Of a stretch of DNA of 43,002 bases, positions 7,823 to 15,650 are shown piece after piece. Position 1 is the stretch's first letter; every line of letters starts with the position of its first letter. The notes beneath the pieces were generated by a model. That model saw nothing but the letters and a program-made list of their open reading frames with translations. It did not search any database and was not told where the DNA came from. The stretch is from an uncultured bacterium (lineage in GTDB: Bacteria > Patescibacteriota > Patescibacteriia > Patescibacteriales > UBA12465), in NCBI GenBank assembly GCA_937983635.1, contig CALJZR010000027.1:1-43002 (forward strand). The letters run 5' to 3'. A program made the position numbers and the translations under genes.

Positions 7823-8110
7823 TTATCTCTTGCCCTTGAGCGCCTGTTTCAGGTTGTAGCCAGTTTTAAACTTAGCCACTTTGACTGCCGGGATGGTAAT
7901 TCTTTCTTTCGGGTTTTGGGGATTAACTCCGCCTCGAGAATAGCGAACGCGAGACAGGAAAGTGCCGAAGCCGGTAATAGTGACCTCGCGGTCATTTTTT
8001 AATTCCTCGATGATGGTGTCGGTAAGAACATCCAGCATCTTTTCTGCTTGCTTTTTGTTCAAGCCCTCCACTTCGCGATAGAGCTTGTCGATGAGTTGCG
8101 CTTTATTCAT
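7823..8110 (-). CDS. HU/IHF-family DNA-binding protein
   Basis: This is a histone-like nucleoid protein of 95 residues that bends DNA as a dimer. It begins MNKAQLIDKLYREVEGL, has the ITGFGTFL turn before the beta arm, and carries the R-x-P-type arm with NPQNPKERITIPA near 66-78. It ends with FKTGYNLKQALKG, so all family landmarks are present. I chose the ATG at 8110; an upstream in-frame TTG would add seven unconserved residues. It lies between RNase Y and tRNA-Arg on the minus strand and is followed by a GC-rich hairpin. Confidence 0.95.
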   Translation of the reverse strand: MNKAQLIDKLYREVEGLNKKQAEKMLDVLTDTIIEELKNDREVTITGFGTFLSRVRYSRGGVNPQNPKERITIPAVKVAKFKTGYNLKQALKGKR

Positions 8111-8157
8111 ATATTTGGCGCCAGACCCCAAAGCGGAGCCGGAGGCGTTAATTATAA

Positions 8158-9672
8158 TTATCGGGCGTATTCGATTACCCGGGTTTCCCGGATAACGTTA
8201 ATTTTAATCTCTCCTGGATATTTTAGCTCACTTTCAATCTTTTTGGCAATATCCCGGGCTAAGTTATGAGCTTTTAGGTCATCGACTGCTTCTGGTTTAA
8301 CAAAGACTCTGACTTCGCGGCCGGCCTGGATGGCATAAGCTTTTTCAATTCCGTCAAAGGTGGTGGCAATCTTTTCCAGTTCTTCTAAGCGCTGGATATA
8401 GTTTTCATGACTATCGCTGCGAGCGCCAGGTCGGGCCGAAGAAATAGCATCAGCAACTTTAACGATGACGGAGATTAGGCCATCGGGCTGGTCATCGTGG
8501 TGGGTGGCAATCGGAGCAATAATTTCTGCGGGTAAATTGAATTTTTTAGCGATATCGCGTCCAATTTCGGTGTGATTTCCTTGGACTTCGTGGTCAACGG
8601 CTTTGCCAATATCATGGAGTAAGCCACCTTTTTTAGCTAAGGTGACATCAGCGCCCAATTCTTCGGCGAGCATGGCAGCGAGATGGGCAACTTCAATGGA
8701 GTGGCTTAAAGTGTTTTGGCCATAACTGGTTCTATATTTTAAGCGACCAAGGATTTGCACTAATTTCGGGTCAAAGCCGGTAACACCCACTTCATACATC
8801 GCTTCTTCACCTGCTTTTTTAATATCAACGGCTAATTCTTTCTTTGCCATTTCCACGGCATCTTCAATCTTAGTAGGATGGATGCGCCCGTCTTTAATTA
8901 AATAATCTAAAGTCTTTTTAGCGATATGGCGGCGGATAAGGGAAAATCCAGAAACGGTGATAGCATTAGGGGTGTCGTCGACAATGATTTCCACGCCCGT
9001 CATTTGTTCAATTGCTTTGATGTTACGACCTTCGCGGCCGATGATGCGACCCTTCATTTCGTCATTAGGCAAATCAATGGTAGTGGTGGTTAGTTCGACG
9101 GTATAGGAGGATACCATTCTTTGCATAGCTAGAGCCATAATGTCTTTGGCCTTTTCTTCTAGCTTGTCGTTAGAATCATCTTCTAATTTTTTAATTCTGA
9201 CCATCAAATCTTCAGCAGATTTTTCTTCAACATTCTTTAGAAGTAAGTTTTTGGCCTCGTCTTGGCTTAAGCGGGCGACCTCCTCTAATTTATTCAGCTG
9301 TTCTTCTTTAATCGCCTTGATTCTCTCCTTAATCTCTTGGACTTCATTAACCTTGTCGTAAAGTTTCTGTTGTTTTTCCTGAAGATCAAGTAATTTCTGG
9401 GAAAAGGAATTTTCCCTTTGTTCTAAGCGGCTTTGGAGGCCATTAATTTCTTTGCGCCTTTGCGCTTCTTCATTTTTAGCCTCGTCAATTATCTTTAAAG
9501 CTTTATCTTGGGCTTTAAGTAACAGCTCTTTTTCTTTAACCCTCGCATCATTAAGGATTTTTTCTGCCTTATTTTGCGAATTTTCCACCTTTTGGCTGGA
9601 TTTTTTTTGGTGGAACCAGATACCAATAAAAAAACCACCCACGGCAACAATAGCGGCAATTACATATTCCAT
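8158..9672 (-). CDS. rny: Ribonuclease Y
   Basis: RNase Y is the membrane-anchored endoribonuclease that starts mRNA decay in bacteria lacking RNase E. The protein has 504 residues, in the normal range. One N-terminal helix (EYVIAAIVAVGGFFIGIWF) is followed by a long Lys/Glu-rich coiled coil to about 180. The KH domain carries GRIIGREGRNI near 210-220. The HD domain has LSHSIEVAHLA, then LLHDIGKA, and THHDD further on. The chosen start is the ATG at 9672; a TTG at 9693 is possible. The long leader upstream (to about 10000) can fold and may be a target of self-regulation. Together with pnp and nrnA it completes a visible RNA degradation set. Confidence 0.96.
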   Translation of the reverse strand: MEYVIAAIVAVGGFFIGIWFHQKKSSQKVENSQNKAEKILNDARVKEKELLLKAQDKALKIIDEAKNEEAQRRKEINGLQSRLEQRENSFSQKLLDLQEKQQKLYDKVNEVQEIKERIKAIKEEQLNKLEEVARLSQDEAKNLLLKNVEEKSAEDLMVRIKKLEDDSNDKLEEKAKDIMALAMQRMVSSYTVELTTTTIDLPNDEMKGRIIGREGRNIKAIEQMTGVEIIVDDTPNAITVSGFSLIRRHIAKKTLDYLIKDGRIHPTKIEDAVEMAKKELAVDIKKAGEEAMYEVGVTGFDPKLVQILGRLKYRTSYGQNTLSHSIEVAHLAAMLAEELGADVTLAKKGGLLHDIGKAVDHEVQGNHTEIGRDIAKKFNLPAEIIAPIATHHDDQPDGLISVIVKVADAISSARPGARSDSHENYIQRLEELEKIATTFDGIEKAYAIQAGREVRVFVKPEAVDDLKAHNLARDIAKKIESELKYPGEIKINVIRETRVIEYAR

Positions 9673-9693
9673 AAAAGTAAAGACCGAAAACAA

Positions 9694-10056
9694 GAAAGCG
9701 GGTGGCGCAATAACAAAATTAAAATTTTCCTTAGATTAAGGTTTTTTGGGGGTATAAATAAAGCTGGGGGCAGATGGAGTTAAACATCGGTAAGGTAAAT
9801 TTTAAATATAAGATGAAAAGCGAGAAAGGGGTAAGCGGTTATCTATGAGTGGCAGGAGTTGCCAAAAACCGCGCTTATCTTGAATTACGGTTAATTAATA
9901 AATTGCTAAGTAATATTAGTAATTATCTTAGCAAGTATTTTTGGCTTTGTAAAGTGATTTTTAGGCTGTTTTTTATTGACTAAATTTAAAAAATAAAGTA
10001 ATATTTAGAAATAATTAATATAAAATCGTCTAAAATAGGCGTTTGTCAAATTTTTT
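9694..10056. other. Intergenic region between divergent rny and infB
   Basis: No convincing gene lies here. It holds the infB promoter (9976-10004) and an 8-bp hairpin ttgctaag/cttagcaa (9903-9910 with 9927-9934). A branched structure spans 9833-9876 (aagcggtt/aaccgcgctt enclosing tggca/tgcca) and would be in the rny leader. A 6-bp hairpin sits near 10027-10042 in the infB leader. No clear rny promoter was found. Confidence 0.5.
9976..10004 (+). promoter_or_regulatory. infB promoter
   Basis: TTGACT (9976-9981), 17 nt and TAATAT (9999-10004) lie about 45 nt before the infB start codon. Confidence 0.75.
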
Positions 10057-12039
10057 ATGAATATTACCGAACTAGCTCGTATTCTCCGGATTTCTCCCCA
10101 AGAATTGCGCGACCTCCTACCGGAGCTCGGCTTTGCTATTGGTCAGAAGGCGATTAAAGTTGATAACAATACAGCTAAAAAAATTATTAAAAATTGGCCA
10201 ATTTTTAGACGTCAATGGGAGCAACGCAAGGCGGTTGAACGAGCCAAGAAGCAAGATGAAGCGATTTTACCTAAAGAAAAGAAAACAATTTATATTCCCA
10301 GTGTTATTACCGTTCGCGCTTTGGCCGAGGTTTCTCAGATTCCGGTTAACCGTCTTTTAACTGAATTAATTAAGAACGGGGTTTTTGCCTCTATTAATGA
10401 AAAAATAGATTTTGATGCCGCTTCTATTATTGGTAGTGATTTAAATTTGGACGTGCAATTATTAGCTGAAGACGAAGATAGCGGTGAGGCTGAAGAAAAG
10501 AAATTACAGGATATTTTAGACTTAGAGAGGCCGGAAGATATGCAGAGCCGCCCCCCGGTGGTAGTAGTGATGGGTCACGTTGACCACGGTAAGACCAAGC
10601 TTTTAGATTCTATCCGCTTAAGTAACGTGATTGCAGGCGAAGCCGGTGGTATTACTCAACATATTGGCGCTTATCAAGTCAGCCGTAAGGATAGACGTCT
10701 GACCTTTATCGATACTCCTGGTCATGAAGCTTTTACGGCGATGCGTAGCCGTGGTGCCAAAGTGGCGGATATTGCTATTTTAGTAGTAGCGGCCGATGAT
10801 GGCGTCAAACCCCAGACGGTTGAAGCTTTTCGTATTATTGAGGCGGCTAAATTGCCATTTTTAGTGGCTATTAATAAAATTGATAAACCAGAATCAGACG
10901 TAATGAGGACAAAACAAGATTTAGCTAATCAATTGAATATCACTCCCGAAGATTGGGGCGGGAAAACTGTTTGCGTTCCTATTTCCGCTAAAGAGGGAAC
11001 CGGCATCGAAGAACTTTTAGATATGTTAATCTTGACCGCTGATGCGGAGCTTGGCGATTCTTTGCGCGCCAATCCGGAGGCGGAGGCGGCCGGTACGGTG
11101 GTTGAATCTAATGTTGATAAGGCCGCTGGTCCCGTAGCTACCATTTTAATCCAAAACGGCACTCTCCGTGTGGGCGATCAACTTTGTTTTGAAGATGTCG
11201 TCTATGGTAAAGTTAAATCTTTAAAAAATCATAAAGGCGAGAATATTGAAGAAGCCGGACCCTCGGTACCAGTCAAGATTTTAGGTCTAAAAATATCTCC
11301 TTCCGTCGGCGATATCCTTTATGTTGGCGATGGCAAGAAAGTGAAGATGCGCAAGATTAAGAGCACTGATGTTAAGAAAGAAAAAATTATGTCTATCGCC
11401 CAGCAAGAAAATGGTGATGACAATATTCCTAAAGTTAATGTTTTGGTTAAGAGTGACTTTTTGGGCTCAGCGGAAGCGATCGAAGAATCTTTGATGAAGA
11501 TTAATACCGAAAGAGTAAAAGTTAAAATCGTGGCGAAGGGTTTGGGTAATGTGACTGAAGGAGATGTCAACCGTGCTGGTGACTCAAGTGCTCAAATTAT
11601 TTGCTTCAATACGAAGATGCCGCCGAATGTAGAGAACCTAGCGCGAACTAAAAATATTCCCGTCCATTCCTTTTCGATTATTTATGATTTAATTAAGCAT
11701 GTTAAGGCCGAGATGCAAAAATTAGTGCCCGTTGAAGTTACTCGGGTTTATTTAGGCAAACTTAAAGTATTGGCCATTTTCCGTACCGAAAAACAACACC
11801 AGATTGTTGGCGGTAAAGTTATTTCTGGTAGCCCAGAAAATAACGTGATGATTAATGTTTGGCGCGGGGAAGAATTTATTACCACCGGCAAGATTACAAG
11901 TTTGCAATCAGCTAAGCAGGAAGTAAAATTTGTGGAAGAGGGGGAGGAGTGCGGCTTGAAGTTTGAAGGTCAGCCTTTAATTCAGGAGGCAGATATTTTA
12001 GAATTTTATCGCGACGACAGCAGTATCGCTACTTTATAA
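10057..12039 (+). CDS. infB: Translation initiation factor IF-2
   Basis: IF-2 is the GTPase that brings initiator tRNA to the 30S subunit. At 660 residues it is short for the family, because the N-terminal region is reduced to two small winged-helix-like IF2_N segments (about 1-60 and 77-135). The G domain carries GHVDHGKT at 173-180 (G1), GGITQHIGAY (switch region), DTPGHEAF (G3), NKID (G4) and SAKEG (G5). Domains II, III and the C-terminal tRNA-binding C2 follow. It starts the infB-rbfA pair, with 1 nt between genes. The nrnA-like gene follows with its own promoter, preserving the order known from many bacteria but without nusA and rimP. Confidence 0.97.
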   Translation: MNITELARILRISPQELRDLLPELGFAIGQKAIKVDNNTAKKIIKNWPIFRRQWEQRKAVERAKKQDEAILPKEKKTIYIPSVITVRALAEVSQIPVNRLLTELIKNGVFASINEKIDFDAASIIGSDLNLDVQLLAEDEDSGEAEEKKLQDILDLERPEDMQSRPPVVVVMGHVDHGKTKLLDSIRLSNVIAGEAGGITQHIGAYQVSRKDRRLTFIDTPGHEAFTAMRSRGAKVADIAILVVAADDGVKPQTVEAFRIIEAAKLPFLVAINKIDKPESDVMRTKQDLANQLNITPEDWGGKTVCVPISAKEGTGIEELLDMLILTADAELGDSLRANPEAEAAGTVVESNVDKAAGPVATILIQNGTLRVGDQLCFEDVVYGKVKSLKNHKGENIEEAGPSVPVKILGLKISPSVGDILYVGDGKKVKMRKIKSTDVKKEKIMSIAQQENGDDNIPKVNVLVKSDFLGSAEAIEESLMKINTERVKVKIVAKGLGNVTEGDVNRAGDSSAQIICFNTKMPPNVENLARTKNIPVHSFSIIYDLIKHVKAEMQKLVPVEVTRVYLGKLKVLAIFRTEKQHQIVGGKVISGSPENNVMINVWRGEEFITTGKITSLQSAKQEVKFVEEGEECGLKFEGQPLIQEADILEFYRDDSSIATL

Positions 12040-12040
12040 T

Positions 12041-12403
12041 ATGGCCAAAGTTGAGCAATTGAATGAATTGTTGCACCGGGAACTTTCCGTTGCTATTAAT
12101 CGAGAATTAGAATTTCCGGAAGCTTTTATTACAGTAGTTTATGTTTCCTGTAATCCTGATTTACAGTTTGCTAAAGTTGGTGTCTCTGTTTTACCTGATC
12201 GGCTAGCAGGCACAGCCTTGAAGAAGCTTAAAGCCTCTTCCGGTCGTTTGGCCTCCGTGATTACTAAAAATACCCGCCTGCGTAAGGTGCCGCGCTTGCT
12301 TTGGGAGTTTGATCCTACCGAGAGAAAAGCGGCTGTCTTAGAAGAATTTTTTCTTAAAATTGAAGATGACGACGAGGATTCGCCACCGATTTCGATTGCT
12401 TAG
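12041..12403 (+). CDS. rbfA: Ribosome-binding factor A
   Basis: RbfA is a small KH-like protein that helps mature the 16S rRNA 5' end and is needed for cold adaptation. It has 120 residues. It begins with the usual N-terminal helix (LNELLHRELSVAINREL) and carries the VSCNPDLQFAKVGVSVL strand-turn. RLRKVPRLLWEFDPT corresponds to the conserved xxR.xPxLxFxxD segment, and the C-terminal tail is acidic. It overlaps nothing, lies 1 nt after infB and is followed by an intrinsic terminator, so infB-rbfA form a complete transcription unit. Confidence 0.93.
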   Translation: MAKVEQLNELLHRELSVAINRELEFPEAFITVVYVSCNPDLQFAKVGVSVLPDRLAGTALKKLKASSGRLASVITKNTRLRKVPRLLWEFDPTERKAAVLEEFFLKIEDDDEDSPPISIA

Positions 12404-12408
12404 ACTGA

Positions 12409-12436
12409 TTCCGCCCCTAGAGGGCGGATTTTTTTA
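12409..12436 (+). terminator. Terminator of infB-rbfA
   Basis: tccgccc and gggcgga form a stem with a short loop, followed by seven T residues. The -35 of the next gene begins only a few bases later. Confidence 0.88.
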
Positions 12437-12439
12437 GCT

Positions 12440-12468
12440 TTGACTTTTTTAGGTTTTTCCCTTAGAAT
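12440..12468 (+). promoter_or_regulatory. Promoter of the nrnA-like gene, nearly leaderless
   Basis: TTGACT (12440-12445), 17 nt and TAGAAT (12463-12468). The ATG at 12477 is only 8 nt past the -10, so the transcript should begin at or a base or two before the start codon. A second in-frame ATG is at 12483. Confidence 0.7.
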
Positions 12469-12476
12469 AAGGGGTT

Positions 12477-13502
12477 ATGCTCATGAAAGAACGTTTAGTT
12501 AAAGCTTATGAAATAATGCGCTTGTCTCAGCGCATTCTTTTTGTGGCGCATTTGCGCCCGGATGGCGATGCCTTATCTTCAGTTTTAGCTTTGCGTTTGA
12601 TTGCCTCCGATTTAGGCAAAGAAAGTTTTGTTTTTTGTAAGGATAAAAATCCAGAACTATTTGATTATTTGCCCGGTTTTTCCCATATTCATGGCAGCGT
12701 AGAAAGTTTACAGCAAGCCATTGGTCGAGCTGAAGATTGGTATCAATATTTTGATTTAATTGTGGTTGCCGATTGCGGCTCTTTAGCCCGGACTGCTTTA
12801 GTCGAAGAAATTAAAGTTTTCAAAAGATATGGAGGAAAAATTATTGAATTTGATCACCATCCGCGTATTGATGATTACGCTGATTTAGAGATTCGTTATC
12901 CCGAATTATCTTCTACGGCCGAATTAGTTTATAATTTTATTATTGTTAATAAGGTTATGTTTAGCCGTGAGTTGGCTGACTGTATTTTAACGGGAATTTT
13001 AACCGACACCGGCAATTTTCTCTATCCCTCTGCTTCTGACGCTACCATGCAAGCTGCCTCAGCGTCTTTAGAGGCGGGGGCTCATTATGCCAAGATTGTT
13101 AATTATACTTTGCGCAATAAGGATGTGGCCATGATTAAGATGTGGGGTTTGGCTCTAGAACGTTTGCGTTTAAATCCACGCTATCAAATAGCCACTTCGG
13201 TGATTACTCGCGATGATATTTTACAGATTTTTGGCAGCGACAATCTTGATAGTGCTGCTGAAAGTGATTTTTTTAGCGGGCTGGCCGGTTTTCTTAGTAA
13301 TTTAGCCGGAGCAAAAGCCATTATGCTTCTTTATGAAGATCAGCGTGGTTTAGTTAAAGGCAGCCTACGCAGCACTCCTGATGGTATTTTGGTGGACAAA
13401 TTAGCCCGGGCTTTAGGCGGCGGCGGTCATGAGCGTGCTTCTGGTTTTGCCCTGCCCGGACGTTTAGTGCAAAGAGAAAAAGATTGGCTTGTTGTTAATT
13501 AA
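12477..13502 (+). CDS. nrnA: DHH/DHHA1 phosphoesterase, NrnA-like (oligoribonuclease/pAp phosphatase)
   Basis: The protein has 341 residues. AHLRPDGDALSS at 24-35 gives the first metal site, ADCGS at 99-103 the second, and DHH is at 126-128. GILTDTGNF and the C-terminal DHHA1 signature GGGGHERASGF complete the family. NrnA degrades 2-5 nt RNA fragments and dephosphorylates pAp. It is the usual partner of RNase Y and PNPase in organisms lacking Orn, and both are encoded in this window. A link to c-di-AMP hydrolysis (GdpP-like) is unlikely, since there is no GGDEF or PAS domain. Two possible ATG starts exist (12477, 12483); the promoter spacing favours 12477 as a leaderless start, while aagggg upstream would serve the second. 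Confidence 0.88.
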   Translation: MLMKERLVKAYEIMRLSQRILFVAHLRPDGDALSSVLALRLIASDLGKESFVFCKDKNPELFDYLPGFSHIHGSVESLQQAIGRAEDWYQYFDLIVVADCGSLARTALVEEIKVFKRYGGKIIEFDHHPRIDDYADLEIRYPELSSTAELVYNFIIVNKVMFSRELADCILTGILTDTGNFLYPSASDATMQAASASLEAGAHYAKIVNYTLRNKDVAMIKMWGLALERLRLNPRYQIATSVITRDDILQIFGSDNLDSAAESDFFSGLAGFLSNLAGAKAIMLLYEDQRGLVKGSLRSTPDGILVDKLARALGGGGHERASGFALPGRLVQREKDWLVVN

Positions 13503-13557
13503 TTAAAATATAAAATAAAAAGTTCTTTTAATAAATTCACCCTTAAATTGTTTAGTC

Positions 13558-13866
13558 ATGGCTAGTTTAGAAGAAGTTAAGAAAAAGGTGCAAACCTATT
13601 GGTATGCCGAGCCCCTGAATCCGGCAACCAATGAATCCATTGCCAGAGAATTGGCAAAAAGTGCAGACGTCTCCGAAGCTATTAATTTAGATGTCGGTGA
13701 TGGTGCTCAACACTCGGTTTATCAATTACCCAGCTATCAACTGGTTTCAATGTTGTATGCCGGCAAGAGACAATTTAGTTTTAAATTTAAAATTTATCGT
13801 CGCCAGGGAAAATATGGCAAAGTAGCTGAATGGAAATTTGGCGAAAAAAAGAAAAGCGGTATTTAA
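13558..13866 (+). CDS. Small protein of unknown function
   Basis: The product has 102 residues with no signal, membrane helix or Cys/His cluster. The N-terminal part (to about 45) looks helical and acidic. The remainder has alternating hydrophobics and ends in a basic stretch (WKFGEKKKSG), as in a small beta-rich nucleic-acid- or protein-binding domain. I do not recognise the family. Codon use resembles the neighbours and it is closed by a terminator, which supports a real gene. It follows the nrnA-like gene by 55 nt and may be co-transcribed with it. Confidence 0.65.
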   Translation: MASLEEVKKKVQTYWYAEPLNPATNESIARELAKSADVSEAINLDVGDGAQHSVYQLPSYQLVSMLYAGKRQFSFKFKIYRRQGKYGKVAEWKFGEKKKSGI

Positions 13867-13889
13867 ATTTAAAACAATTTGGTTTAGCA

Positions 13890-13916
13890 AAAAGGACCCT
13901 CCGGGCCCTTTTTTCT
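13890..13916. terminator. Bidirectional terminator between the small protein gene and trmD
   Basis: aaaaagg-a-ccc / ggg-c-cctttttt forms a stem with one internal A-C mismatch and a tcc loop. The flanking A and T runs suit both convergent genes. The terminator at 33575-33604 has the same layout. Confidence 0.75.
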
Positions 13917-13930
13917 TGTTAAAAAATTAT

Positions 13931-14602
13931 TTATTTCTTAACCTTTTGCTGCTGTTGGCGCCAGGCTTTGATTTTAGCATGGTTGCCTTCGAGGAGGACG
14001 CTTGGTACTTTATATTTTTTACCAGCGGCACTAAAGACGGCGGGGCGAGTATATTGAGGATATTCAAGAGTATTAGTCTCTGAATGCGATTCTTCATTAA
14101 TACTTTCAGCATTGCCTAAGACTTCGGGCAGAAGGCGGGTGATTGAATCAATAATAACTAGAGCGGGGAGCTCACCACCGGTTAAAACATAGTCGCCAAT
14201 GGAAATTTCTGCATCGATAAACTTTTTGATGCGAGCATCAACGCCCTCATAGCGGCCACAAACAAAAATTATCTCTTCTAGTTTAGAATATTGTTTAGCT
14301 AACTTTTGGTTCCAGGTTTTGCCGCTAGCGGACAGGAGAATAACCTTTCTTTTAGCCTCTTTAGTTTTACTTTTCTTTTTTAAATCAGTTAAGGCGGCAT
14401 AAAGGGGCTCAATTTTCATGAGCATGCCGGCACCACCGCCATAGGGAGCATCATCAACCGTGCGGTGACGGTCATTAGTCCAGTCGCGGGGATTATATTT
14501 ATCCAGCTTGATTATTTTTTTATCCAGAGCCCTTTTGATAATACTATCTTGGAGATAGGAATCGAGAATGTCTGGAAAGATGCTTAAAAGTTTGAATTTC
14601 AT
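13931..14602 (-). CDS. trmD: tRNA (guanine-37-N1)-methyltransferase TrmD
   Basis: TrmD methylates G37 next to the anticodon of tRNAs reading CNN codons and prevents +1 frameshifting. Its length of 223 residues is typical. The protein starts MKFKLLSIFPDIL, has DDAPYGGGAGMLMK near 50-63, and FVCGRYEGVDARIK. The SPOUT trefoil-knot element is ISIGDYVLTGGELPAL. A terminator separates it from khpA upstream, so it needs its own promoter; the only candidate is an extended -10 nine bases before the ATG (14612-14620), implying a nearly leaderless mRNA. The usual companions rimM and rplS are not next to it. Confidence 0.96.
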   Translation of the reverse strand: MKFKLLSIFPDILDSYLQDSIIKRALDKKIIKLDKYNPRDWTNDRHRTVDDAPYGGGAGMLMKIEPLYAALTDLKKKSKTKEAKRKVILLSASGKTWNQKLAKQYSKLEEIIFVCGRYEGVDARIKKFIDAEISIGDYVLTGGELPALVIIDSITRLLPEVLGNAESINEESHSETNTLEYPQYTRPAVFSAAGKKYKVPSVLLEGNHAKIKAWRQQQQKVKK

Positions 14603-14611
14603 ATTTATTAT

Positions 14612-14620
14612 TTTATAACA
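14612..14620 (-). promoter_or_regulatory. Putative extended -10 promoter of trmD
   Basis: The minus strand reads TGTTATAAA, with TATAAA 9 nt before the start codon and no recognisable -35. It lies between the khpA terminator and trmD. Confidence 0.45.
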
Positions 14621-14650
14621 AAAAAGCCAGATTGGGAAATCTGGCTTTTT
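14621..14650 (-). terminator. Terminator of the khpA-like gene
   Basis: aaaaagccagat pairs with atctggcttttt (12 bp), and on the minus strand the T run continues. The symmetric A run also allows weak action on the + strand. Confidence 0.85.
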
Positions 14651-14668
14651 CTATCTTTTATCTAGAGA

Positions 14669-15004
14669 TTAAATCTTCAGATCGTCCAAGGCGGAAGTAT
14701 CAACATCGCCAAGGTCAGAAGTGTGCTCGTTAGACGGGCGGCTGCTGCGGCGATTACCTCCCTCCGGGTCATAGATTTTCAAATTGACGCGAGAGTTATT
14801 TTTAGCGCCGACAATCTTTAACAAGGTGCGAATCGCTTGCGCGGTCTGACCCTTGCGGCCGATGACGTAACCCATATCGGCAGGATTGATTTTCAGGGTT
14901 AAAAGTACCCCCATCTCATCCACGGTCCGATCAACGGAGACATCATTAGGATTGCTGACGATGCTCTTTACGATCATTTCGAGAAACTGTTTGTCTGCTT
15001 CCAT
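14669..15004 (-). CDS. khpA: KH-domain RNA-binding protein, KhpA-like
   Basis: This is a small single-KH RNA-binding protein of 111 residues. The core matches KhpA (YlqC): an N-terminal helix FLEMIVKSIVSNPNDVSV, then DMGYVIGRKGQTAQAIRTLL near 43-62 with the GRKG (GxxG) loop, and VNLKIYDPEG. KhpA forms a complex with KhpB/Jag and affects cell elongation and small-RNA function in Gram-positive bacteria. A disordered polar tail (about 82-111), with Ser, Arg and Asp, extends beyond the usual 75-80 residues. Position between rpsP and trmD is the classical one. It has its own promoter and a folded leader. Confidence 0.88.
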   Translation of the reverse strand: MEADKQFLEMIVKSIVSNPNDVSVDRTVDEMGVLLTLKINPADMGYVIGRKGQTAQAIRTLLKIVGAKNNSRVNLKIYDPEGGNRRSSRPSNEHTSDLGDVDTSALDDLKI

Positions 15005-15020
15005 ATTTGTTGTTACTGGG

Positions 15021-15060
15021 CTTTCAAATCAGTCGGGCGAACGCTCGTCAAACTTGAAAG
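15021..15060 (-). promoter_or_regulatory. Structured 5' leader of the khpA-like gene
   Basis: ctttcaa (15021-15027) pairs with ttgaaag (15054-15060), and inside it cgggcg (15034-15039) pairs with cgctcg (15042-15047). A second small hairpin, cttgc/gcaag, lies near 15084-15097. The element is between the promoter and the start codon, so it is transcribed. Its function is not known. Confidence 0.5.
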
Positions 15061-15107
15061 ATCCTAGACTTAAATTATATTACCTTGCTCACGCAAGATT
15101 TATACTA

Positions 15108-15136
15108 ATATTATAATTATTGCCCGCCTTTGTCAA
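15108..15136 (-). promoter_or_regulatory. Promoter of the khpA-like gene
   Basis: On the minus strand there is a consensus TTGACA (15131-15136), then either TATAAT at a 15-nt or TAATAT at a 17-nt spacing. The -35 starts right after the rpsP stop codon. Confidence 0.75.
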
Positions 15137-15137
15137 T

Positions 15138-15548
15138 TTAGGCCTGGTCAACGGGGGCTTCTTCCACGACTGGGGCCGGAGTTTCGGCAGGGGCTTCTTC
15201 CACGGCTGGAGCGGTTGCTTTTTCCGCGGCGGCGCGTTTATCCGCCTTGGCTTTTAACTGAGAAACCCGTTTTTCGTTAACCTTTCCTGCTTTTGAGGCG
15301 GTTACCTTCTTGCCTTCAATTATCCCTTTACCAATTAAAAGATTATTAATGGTAGCGGTCATGCCGGCGCCTTTTTCTAGCCAGTATTTAACTCGGTCGC
15401 CTTTTACTTGCAAATCTTTGGAATAGGGGTTATAGGAACCCAAAATTTCTAAAGAATTACCATAAGGATCGCGGCCCTTTTCGGAAATAATCAGGCGGAA
15501 AACTTTTTTGTTGGTTTTGCCGATTTTAGACAATTTAATCATTAACAT
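15138..15548 (-). CDS. rpsP: Ribosomal protein S16 with a long C-terminal tail
   Basis: S16 is a 30S assembly protein. The core (MIKLSKIGKTNKKVFRLIISEKGRDPYG and LEILGSYNP, shown in part) covers about 1-80, including the region VKYWLEKGAGMTATINNLL. The protein then continues to 136 residues with a Lys/Ala-rich segment and an Ala/Pro/Glu tail (AETPAPVVEEAP). Bacterial S16 usually ends near 80-90. The start could be the ATG at 15548 or the one two codons later. It has its own promoter immediately after the pnp stop, and the khpA promoter follows its own stop, so S16 is probably monocistronic or only loosely linked. Confidence 0.95.
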   Translation of the reverse strand: MLMIKLSKIGKTNKKVFRLIISEKGRDPYGNSLEILGSYNPYSKDLQVKGDRVKYWLEKGAGMTATINNLLIGKGIIEGKKVTASKAGKVNEKRVSQLKAKADKRAAAEKATAPAVEEAPAETPAPVVEEAPVDQA

Positions 15549-15620
15549 AGGTGTTTTTAGAGGCGCATCCGAGCGGTAAATCCAGACGAATAACGCTGTT
15601 GTATTTTTCTATATTGACAA

Positions 15621-15649
15621 ATATTAGCTTAATGCCCAGAAAAAGTCAA
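15621..15649 (-). promoter_or_regulatory. rpsP promoter
   Basis: TTGACT (15644-15649), 17 nt and TAATAT (15621-15626) on the minus strand, immediately after the pnp stop codon. Confidence 0.78.
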
Positions 15650-15650
15650 G

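Noticed and set aside
7529..8002. Plus-strand 157-codon frame
   Set aside because: It runs through tRNA-Arg and HU on the opposite strand and is explained as a shadow.
9673..9693. TTG start for RNase Y
   Set aside because: It adds seven residues before the natural membrane helix; the ATG at 9672 is the simpler choice.
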